Part shown: piece after piece, positions 58,750 to 64,000 of the stretch | Layout: the number at the start of each line of letters is the position of its first letter | How positions within the stretch are numbered: the stretch's first letter is position 1 | Source: Symbiodinium sp. CCMP2592 | Lineage: Eukaryota; Sar; Dinophyceae; Suessiales; Symbiodiniaceae | Length of the DNA: 64,000 nt | Reading direction: 5' to 3' | Assembly: GCA_905221615.1 (NCBI GenBank) | Contig: CAJNDT010005880.1 | Location: 674,501 to 738,500 of the forward strand | Position numbers and translations under genes: made by a program | Notes under the pieces: model-generated | What the model saw: only the letters and a program-made list of their open reading frames with translations | The model's database searches: none | Told to the model about the DNA's origin: nothing

Positions 58750-59150
58750 TAGCCATATAGGATATATGGTAATATAGTATAGTAGGTATATAGGGATCCC
58801 AGGGTTAAGGGCCCGTGGTTTCAACCTTAGACATGTGCTCGTAAGATGCATGGAGCTTGTTGTTGAACATGGTCTGGGATGGCTAGGATTTTCAATGTAA
58901 GCTCAATTTCCAGCGATGACCCTGTGTTCAAAGAATTCTGTGTTCAGGATCTTTTTTGACTGTGCCTAGAAAGCGCGCGCCCTTGGCTATGTCTTCGAAC
59001 TCGACGACGGATCCTTCCACTTTCTGGTAGTTACGTTGGAGTCTCATTGAAGGGGTTTGAGATTTTAGCTTGTTGCGAGTGCTGAGCCAACAAGCCATTA
59101 AAAAGCCATACATAAAATAATCATAAACCCCTTATCCCGGAACCCCGAAT
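58750..59150. other. no gene recognised
   Basis: Unique sequence. The 61-residue minus ORF (58928-59113) has no known pattern. Confidence 0.35.
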
Positions 59151-59345
59151 TTGACTTTAAACCCTAAACCCTGAACCTACACTCAACACCCTAAACCCAA
59201 AACCCTAAATACCCTACACCCAAAACCCTTAACCTGCAATTATCTGCAACCTAAAACCCTAAACCCTTAAACCCTAAAACCCTTATAGATCCCTTGAAAG
59301 GAACCCCTATAGATCCCTTTAAAGGAACCCTAAACCCTAACTCCT
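59150..59345 (-). repeat. telomere-like C-strand sequence with CCCTTTAAAGGAACC units
   Basis: CCCTAAACCCTGAACC units, then TATAGATCCCTTGAAAGGAACC and TATAGATCCCTTTAAAGGAACC in tandem. Confidence 0.85.
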
Positions 59346-59439
59346 CAAGCACCGAGTTCTCAAAAACCCCTGCGGGAGGACTGCACGGCTTCTTTCCCTG
59401 AGCTGCAGCTTTTCATGGCGCGGAGCCCAGCAGCATTTT

Positions 59440-59680
59440 GGGGTTTCGGGATTCTTTTCAAGGGTTCCTTTTAAGGGTTCCTTTAAAGGGTTCCTTTTAA
59501 AGGGTTCCTTTAAGGGATCTTCAGGGTTTGGGGTTTAGGGTTTTAGGGTTTAGGGTCTAGGGTTAGGGTTTACGGTTTGGGGTTTAGGGTTTAGGGTTCG
59601 TTCAAGGGCTCCCTGAAAGGGTTCCGTTAAGAAAGCGGTTCGGGTTCCTGTAAAAGGGATCTATCAGGGTTCAGATAAGG
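59440..59680 (+). repeat. GGTTCCTTTTAAGGG units and telomere-like array
   Basis: Four tandem GGGTTCCTTTTAAAG units (59463-59520), then TTTAGGG heptamers to about 59600. Together they are the G-strand equivalent of the block at 59150. Confidence 0.85.
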
Positions 59681-59801
59681 TTGGTGCAGCGTCCAGCGTG
59701 AAGGTTCTTAAAAAAAGGCCGGGGTCCATGTAAGGCTTTCTACAGCGGGTTCTATTGGAGTTTAGGATTCGGGTTTAGAGTGTAGGTTTCAGGGTTAAGG
59801 G

Positions 59802-59922
59802 CCTAGCTAGGTTCCTGAATAGTACGCTGTTGCCCTTTTTGCTTTAGGGTCCCCTTATAAAAACCGACCAGTAGGAAAAAGGGTAACCTTGTCATTAAGG
59901 GGCTACTCAGGAACCTAGTTAG
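59802..59922 (+). mobile_element. MITE family S (S1)
   Basis: CTAGCTAGGTTCCTGAATAG and its inverse CTACTCAGGAACCTAGTTAG enclose GTTGCCCTTTTT/AAAAAGGGTAACC. It abuts C10. Confidence 0.8.
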
Positions 59923-59923
59923 A

Positions 59924-60035
59924 CTAGGATGCCCAGTAGTACCCTTATTCCCTTTTTGTAGTCCTAGGTTCCTTATAAAGTTACCCAATACCAAAAAGAG
60001 AGGCCTTTTTATTCTTAGGTTATTGGGTATCCTAG
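59924..60035 (+). mobile_element. MITE family C (C10)
   Basis: Full-length CTAGGATGCCC to GGTATCCTAG. Flanks (TAGA/TCAA) do not match. Confidence 0.9.
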
Positions 60036-60261
60036 TCAAGGCAATATCCTTTAAGACAAGGTCCCTTCCTTCGGAGTTTCTTAACAAGGTTTAAGTGAAG
60101 GGTTTTGGAGGGGTTGCTATTTGAGGGGTTTTAACCGTCGGCTCGAAACACTAAGCGTGATTACTTTCGGATTTTTGGGGCAAGGTTCTCCAGCAACTGT
60201 ACGGAGAACCCTATTAGACCCCTAAGCCCCTAAACCCATAAACCCTAAATCCCCAAACCTC

Positions 60262-60350
60262 TCCTAAAGCTCTTGTGCCCTTTCTGTCTTGCTGAGCCTC
60301 CTTATCAAAACCTGACAGCAAGGGCCAAAAGTCCGCTGATTAAGGAGTAG
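60262..60350 (+). mobile_element. family S fragment
   Basis: TGCCCTTTCTGTCTTGCTGAG, CTTATCAAAACCTGACAGC and GATTAAGGAGTAGCC resemble the inner part of S1. Confidence 0.4.
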
Positions 60351-60448
60351 CCAGAGACTCCACTATACGTTACAGTATAGTAGGGTCCTTAATATGATTA
60401 AAAGAACATACCTCATACCTCAGTTAAGGGATATGGGAGTCTCTGGGT
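60350..60448. mobile_element. MITE family B (B15)
   Basis: CCAGAGACTCCACTATACG to GGATATGGGAGTCTCTGGG. Left inner arm decayed. Confidence 0.8.
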
Positions 60449-60449
60449 A

Positions 60450-61255
60450 CTGGATAGCCCTGAGATGAGGGTTTGCTGTTTGATTGACTTTAGCATGTTT
60501 AGGTCCAGAGCCTTCAAAACCTTTTAGTAAAGTAAACAAGATGCCTACTGCTTCAGTTATAGACAGTTATAGAGGGGTCCTCGATGCGATTAAAGGTGGG
60601 TTCCCCAATCCTCAATGAAGAGATCCTGGACTCTATGGGGTGATGAGGGCTTTAGGATTTCGGCAGTAGCGCTACGGGCCAAAACACGCATGGACAGCTG
60701 CATATCGCAGAACGCTTCCAACAGAGAAATAGCTCCTTTGCAAAATTCATAAACCCTGATCCGTAAGTTTTTAGCATACGTTTCGGTGGTTTCAGTTTCA
60801 GATCCTGTAAATGAACCCTTATCACAACTTATATAGTTATGGGAACCGTTTTAGGAACCCTTAAAGGAGCCCCTCGAGAGCAGATTCTTTGAGGGGCCTA
60901 CTTGAACGAAGTCCCCCCCCGGATCCGTAGAAGCCGCTTAGGGCTTACCTGTAGCCGACAAAACCTACCTTTCTAGGGTTCCTTATTATGTTTATATGCG
61001 TATTTGTTATATAGCCCCTTAAAGCGGTGAGTTGTTTGTGCCACAGGTAGGGTTCACGGTTTTAGGTTCAGGGCCTAGGGTTCAGGGACATGCTTATCGC
61101 AATAGCTTCGACGCATAGGGCTCAATCCTGTAGTCTGCTATAAGTTCCTAAACTCAAGCCTAAACTCTAAACCTAGCCAGAACGCCCCAACGACGAAACC
61201 TCCAAAGCTTGCTTGTAAAGACCGTAATTAAATAGAAAACCCTGAAGCCCTAAAA
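60450..61255. other. no gene recognised
   Basis: A decayed B-like end (CAATCCTCAATGAAGAGATCC near 60608) and GGAACCCTTAAAGGAGCCCC at 60842. Otherwise unique. Confidence 0.4.
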
Positions 61256-61260
61256 CTCCT

Positions 61261-61361
61261 CTCAGTAGCTGAGCGGATACACTTTAGAAAATTTGGGATA
61301 ATATTATCCACTATAACCCTAAAGTGCACACTTTTGGGGGGCGTATGAACTCAGAAACTAA
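61261..61361 (+). mobile_element. MITE family V (V2)
   Basis: CTCAGTAGCTGAGCGGATAC to GCGTATGAACTCAGAAACTAAG. Confidence 0.75.
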
Positions 61362-61368
61362 GTCCTAG

Positions 61369-61485
61369 ATGGGTGGTTGTCAAAATTAGGTTCCCTTTTC
61401 GGGTGCCCTAAATATTAGGTGCCGTATTATATTATTAAGGACCACAAAAAGAGACTCTAATTTTGACACCCCCCCCCCCGCCCCC
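61369..61485 (+). mobile_element. MITE family D (D8), right tip replaced by poly-C
   Basis: ATGGGTGGTTGTCAAAATTA left; right TCTAATTTTGACACC followed by C10, where ACAACCACCCAT is expected. Confidence 0.8.
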
Positions 61486-61543
61486 AATGTCGCCTCCTTA
61501 ACCCTAAACCCTATAGATCCCTTACAGGAGCCCTAAAGGAACC

Positions 61544-61637
61544 CTACGGTTGATGATATAAATCCTGCATTACCCATAATAAGGAATATACCATAAGGGT
61601 CCTTAAGGTAAAGCAGGATTTAAAACATCAACCGTAG
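61544..61637 (+). mobile_element. MITE family G, ATAAATCC variant (G5)
   Basis: CTACGGTTGATGATATAAATCC to GGATTTAAAACATCAACCGTAG. Inserted next to TATAGATCCC/GGAACCC units. Confidence 0.9.
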
Positions 61638-61783
61638 GAACCATTCCTTAATTAAGGGATATTGGTTAGACGCTGCCCCCGCCCTGTAAGAGTGGTATAA
61701 TAGGACTATAATAGGGCCCAAATATAATCCTTATAGTCACTATTACAGGGTGTGGGCAGCTTCTAAGATATTGGAGTTTCTGG
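61638..61783. mobile_element. family B right half (B17) containing a nested M
   Basis: ATTCCTTAATTAAGGGATATTGG, then M2, then GATATTGGAGTTTCTGGG. The left half is absent. Confidence 0.8.
61666..61765. mobile_element. MITE family M (M2) nested in B17, 8-bp target duplication
   Basis: TTAGACGCTGCCCCCGCCC to GTGTGGGCAGCTTCTAA. GATATTGG lies on both sides. An 8-bp duplication is typical of hAT-type elements. Confidence 0.9.
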
Positions 61784-61879
61784 GTTCTTCCCCAATCGCA
61801 AAGACCCAGATCTCCTGAAAGTCATCCGGAAGGACTTCTCGGTCATCTTGCTGTGTCGAGATAGATCCTGGATTTAGGA

Positions 61880-61990
61880 TATGGGAGTTTCCGAAAATAG
61901 GGAGGGGACCCTAATATAGCACCCTAAACCGTAGTATCCTTCTTATTAAGGTAAATAGGAGTATCCTTCATATAAGGACCCCAAAATAAT
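61880..61990 (-). mobile_element. MITE family E (E8), right arm lost
   Basis: ATGGGAGTTTCCGAAAATAG left, duplicated GTATCCTTC core. Interrupted by J4 at CCCCAAAATAAT. Confidence 0.8.
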
Positions 61991-62122
61991 CCAAGGGTAA
62001 AAGGAGGGACCCTCAATAAGGGCCCCTAGGTATATACCCTTAGTATAGCCATCAGAAACCCATTACATAGCCCATTATAGGGTAGGGGTCCCATTAAGGG
62101 TCCCTCCTTGTCCCCTTGGATT
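61991..62122 (-). mobile_element. MITE family J (J4) nested at the end of E8
   Basis: CCAAGGGTAAAAGGAGGGAC to GGGTCCCTCCTTGTCCCCTTGG, reverse to J1-J3. Confidence 0.9.
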
Positions 62123-62145
62123 CTCTGTCATCCTGTTGTGTCCAT

Positions 62146-62337
62146 ATGGGAGTTTCCGAAAATTAGGGGTTACCTAAGGGTTCCTTCCAAGGGTTACTAC
62201 AAGGGTTCCTTTCAAAGGCTCTATAAGGGTCTAGAGTTTCCGAAAATTAGGGATGCCTAATCTTGGGGTGCTTAAAATAAGGATCCTACTATTTAAGGTA
62301 CTATATTAGGGTCCACTCTTTTCGGAAACTCCCATAT
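62146..62337 (+). mobile_element. MITE family E (E9) split by a telomere-like insert
   Basis: GAGTTTCCGAAAATTAGGG, then (GT/A)T(A/G)CCTAA, is present at about 62150-62177 and 62234-62260. The full right half to CCCAT follows the second. Confidence 0.85.
62178..62233 (+). repeat. insert with about 27-bp flanking duplication
   Basis: GGGTTCCTTCCAAGGGTTAC, TACAAGGGTTCCTTTCAAAG and GCTCTATAAGGGTCTA. This insert has the second unit type but no exact TTTAGGG. Confidence 0.8.
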
Positions 62338-62437
62338 CGGGGTCGTGTGAACCCGGTCGGGTTCCTTTCCCAGGAACAGCTTGCGAAACCCTAGAACCTC
62401 TAGAACAGGGGCCGCTTGCGGACACCGCATCAAGCTC

Positions 62438-62565
62438 TACTTAAAGGATCATGGGACTTAGGTAAGTAGGTTATAATTGGGGTTATAAATCCCTTAAGTA
62501 GGGTTATCTTAAATATAATCTACTTGTAGTAACCTTACTTACTAAGTCCCATGAGCCTTTAAGTA
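62438..62565 (+). mobile_element. MITE family A (A25)
   Basis: TACTTAAAGGATCATGGGAC to GTCCCATGAGCCTTTAAGTA. The right arm recurs at 62630-62658 after an insert. Confidence 0.9.
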
Positions 62566-62566
62566 G

Positions 62567-62629
62567 ACCCTAAACCCTAAACCCCTCTTGTAGAACCCCC
62601 TATAGTGCCGTTTAAGGGAACCCTAAGCC
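62567..62629 (-). repeat. telomere-like insert with 29-bp perfect flanking duplication
   Basis: ACCCTAAACCCTAAACCCCT, CTTGTAGAACCCCCTATAGT and GCCGTTTAAGGGAACCC. The flanking copies (62538-62566, 62630-62658) include the A arm CCCATGAGCCTTTAAGTAG. The same tail follows A19. Confidence 0.85.
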
Positions 62630-62750
62630 CTTACTAAGTCCCATGAGCCTTTAAGTAGTGCTCAAGGCCACGGAGAACGAAGCCACCTCCAGCGGCAGAA
62701 GCGCAGCTTGGAATCAAGCGACTTAGGACATGGAGACCTGACGGCTTGGG

Positions 62751-62960
62751 TATACCTTAACCTACCTTTAAAAGGCTCCTTTAAGGGATCCTATTAAGGG
62801 TTCTATAAGGGGGAGTTTAGGGAACTTAGAGGATCATGGGAGTTAGTAAGTAGGTTATAATTGGGGTTATAAGTCCCCTAAGTGGGGTTATCCTAGTTAT
62901 AAGCTACTTATAACCCTACTTACTAAGTCCCATGAGCCTTTAAGTATACCTTAACCTACC
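62751..62960 (+). repeat. 16-bp direct repeat around GGTTCTATAAGGG-type sequence plus A27
   Basis: TATACCTTAACCTACC occurs at 62751-62766 and 62945-62960. The second copy starts element I5. Between lie AAGGCTCCTTTAAGGGATCC, GGGTTCTATAAGGGGG and A27. Confidence 0.8.
62823..62946 (+). mobile_element. MITE family A (A27)
   Basis: ACTTAGAGGATCATGGGAGTT to GTCCCATGAGCCTTTAAGTA, directly abutting I5. Confidence 0.9.
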
Positions 62961-63049
62961 AAGACCTACTTTTTGTAGGTTCCTATTATAAGCCCTGATA
63001 TGGCATTTACAGTGACAGTACAAAAAGTGGGTTCTGGTGGGAGAAGGTA
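62947..63049 (+). mobile_element. MITE family I (I5)
   Basis: TACCTTAACCTACCAAGACC to GGGTTCTGGTGGGAGAAGGTA. Core TTTTTGTAGGTTCCTATTAT. Confidence 0.9.
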
Positions 63050-63061
63050 GGTTTAGGGTTT

Positions 63062-63257
63062 ACCCATAGGCCCCATAGTAGTTCATGTTGGGGATTAACT
63101 TATAGGATCCTGAATATGAACCAAAAGGAACTACTACTGTTGATGGACAAAATCCTGCATTACCCATTATAAGGAATATACCATGGTTCCCATAGTTTCG
63201 GGTCCTTTAGGTCATGCAGGATTTTGTCCATCAGCAGTACTATGGGGATTATGGGTA
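63062..63257. mobile_element. family U element containing a nested G
   Basis: ACCCATAGGCCCCATAGTAGTTC and the inverse GAACTAC, then G6, then TATGGGGATTATGGGT. Core TTATAGGATCCTGAATATGA. Confidence 0.8.
63135..63239 (+). mobile_element. MITE family G (G6) nested in U
   Basis: CTGTTGATGGACAAAATCC to GGATTTTGTCCATCAGCAG. TACTA stands on both sides. Removing the element and one TACTA restores GAACTACTATGGGG, the inverse of the other U arm. Confidence 0.9.
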
Positions 63258-63312
63258 AGGTTTTAAGGTTTCAGGATCCGGGTCGCTTGGCTGTCCAAGG
63301 GCTGCATTCTTC

Positions 63313-63432
63313 GTAGGGACCTTTAGGGGGAGTAGGGAGGAGGGGGGTAGGAACTATACTTCCGTAAAAAGGCCTGATTAAGTCCTTAATGGGCATTAAG
63401 GCTCCCTATTTTTCTAAGGGTCCCTTTGTATT
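63313..63432. mobile_element. MITE-like family Q, decayed (Q3)
   Basis: TAGGGACCTTTAGGGGGAGT and CTAAGGGTCCCTTTGTA, with TTAAGTCCTTAATGGGCATT between. C-rich arm decayed. Confidence 0.6.
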
Positions 63433-63657
63433 CTGGATGCTCCTCAGGCTGACTCCTCAGGAGTCACTGTCCATGTTGATGATGCGCATGGTACATACCC
63501 AAGGACTTATCCCCAAAGCCTAAACCCTAAACCTAAACCCTAAACCCTCTACCCAAACCCTTCTAAGCCCCTATGCTCGCCACTTAAAACCCTGCATCCT
63601 AGCCCGGGCCGTGCTGGCATTTCGAGACTGTCGCGGGATCGAAGGGGGCCTGCATAA

Positions 63658-63772
63658 CTAGGATGCCCAGTAGTACCCTAATTCCCTTTTTGTAGTAGTC
63701 CTAGGTTCCTTATAAAGTTACCCAATACCAAAAAGAGAGGCCATTTTATTCTTAGGTTACTGGGTATCCTAG
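63658..63772 (+). mobile_element. MITE family C (C11) with 4-bp target duplication
   Basis: CTAGGATGCCC to GGTATCCTAG with ATAA on both sides. Confidence 0.9.
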
Positions 63773-63835
63773 ATAAACAAGAAGCCCTAAACCCTAATCA
63801 GCTCATGGGCTTCGCATTTTCTAAACCCTGACTGT

Positions 63836-63937
63836 TTGGGAGCTCCCGAAAATAAGGGGTACCTTATTTGGGGGTCCTTATAATAAGGATCCTACTATTT
63901 ATGGTACTATGTTACCCTATTTTCGGGAACTCCCATT
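63836..63937 (+). mobile_element. MITE family E (E10)
   Basis: TGGGAGCTCCCGAAAATAAG to CTATTTTCGGGAACTCCCA. A few bases lost before the right arm. Confidence 0.85.
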
Positions 63938-64000
63938 CTCATGATGAAGAAAGCCGTGCCACTGATGCTCGGTTCTCAGACGGTGACAACCTATAGAGCC

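Noticed and set aside
59803..60087. 94-residue minus ORF
   Set aside because: Lies almost entirely within MITEs S1 and C10.
1..64000. CRISPR array or bacterial-type operon
   Set aside because: The repeats are palindromic dispersed elements at irregular spacing, not regularly spaced direct repeats; no cas-like or operon-like ORFs.

Overview
The window looks like nuclear DNA of a dinoflagellate, most likely a symbiodiniacean or close relative (Suessiales). This is inference. It rests on two intact-looking genes that join an N-terminal ubiquitin-like segment to a long tandem array of RCC1-type units with the core AAILGDGSVVTWG, a style I know from Symbiodinium-type genomes; on abundant TTTAGGG-type (plant/alveolate) telomere-like heptamers; and on very low gene density. 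No rRNA, convincing tRNA, CRISPR, bacterial operon or organelle gene was seen. Other protists with TTTAGGG telomeres cannot be excluded.

Coding content is sparse. The best genes are two paralogous Ub-like/RCC1-repeat proteins on the + strand (6288-7901 and 56924-58441). The second has a frameshift, and its decayed 3' end is split by a mobile element. A third, single-unit relic near 45.54-45.75 kb is also split by a mobile element. A Tpt1/KptA-like (ADP-ribosyltransferase fold) exon lies at about 32.06-32.75 kb, and an unrecognised 148-residue ORF at 14964-15410. A few other possible exons are listed with low confidence.

The rest is an unusually dense bed of short (about 60-130 bp) inverted-repeat elements of MITE type. 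By eye I separate more than 20 families, named A to X here only for convenience. A is the commonest (about 25 full or partial copies), followed by B, C, D, E, F, N, G, I and others. Nested copies allow direct reading of target duplications: TA for E and I (and probably A and B), 4 bp for C and F (termini CTAG), and 8 bp for M. Between them lie arrays of exact and degenerate TTTAGGG/CCCTAAA heptamers, mixed with a second recurring unit of the form GGTTCCTTTAAGGGATCTATA.

The most interesting signal is that many of these elements are split by a 50-85 bp telomere-like insert flanked by 9-30 bp direct duplications of the element's own sequence (for example 33338-33460, 54593-54705, 62538-62658). 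About a dozen such loci occur in 64 kb, in both orientations. I infer a recurrent process, for example staggered-break repair with telomeric DNA capture or telomerase priming, that plants telomere-like tracts in the genome. At least two of these insert-bearing elements then seem to have been copied again. Two different MITE families have also entered RCC1 repeat units at the same codon position, which bears on intron gain by introner-like elements in dinoflagellates.
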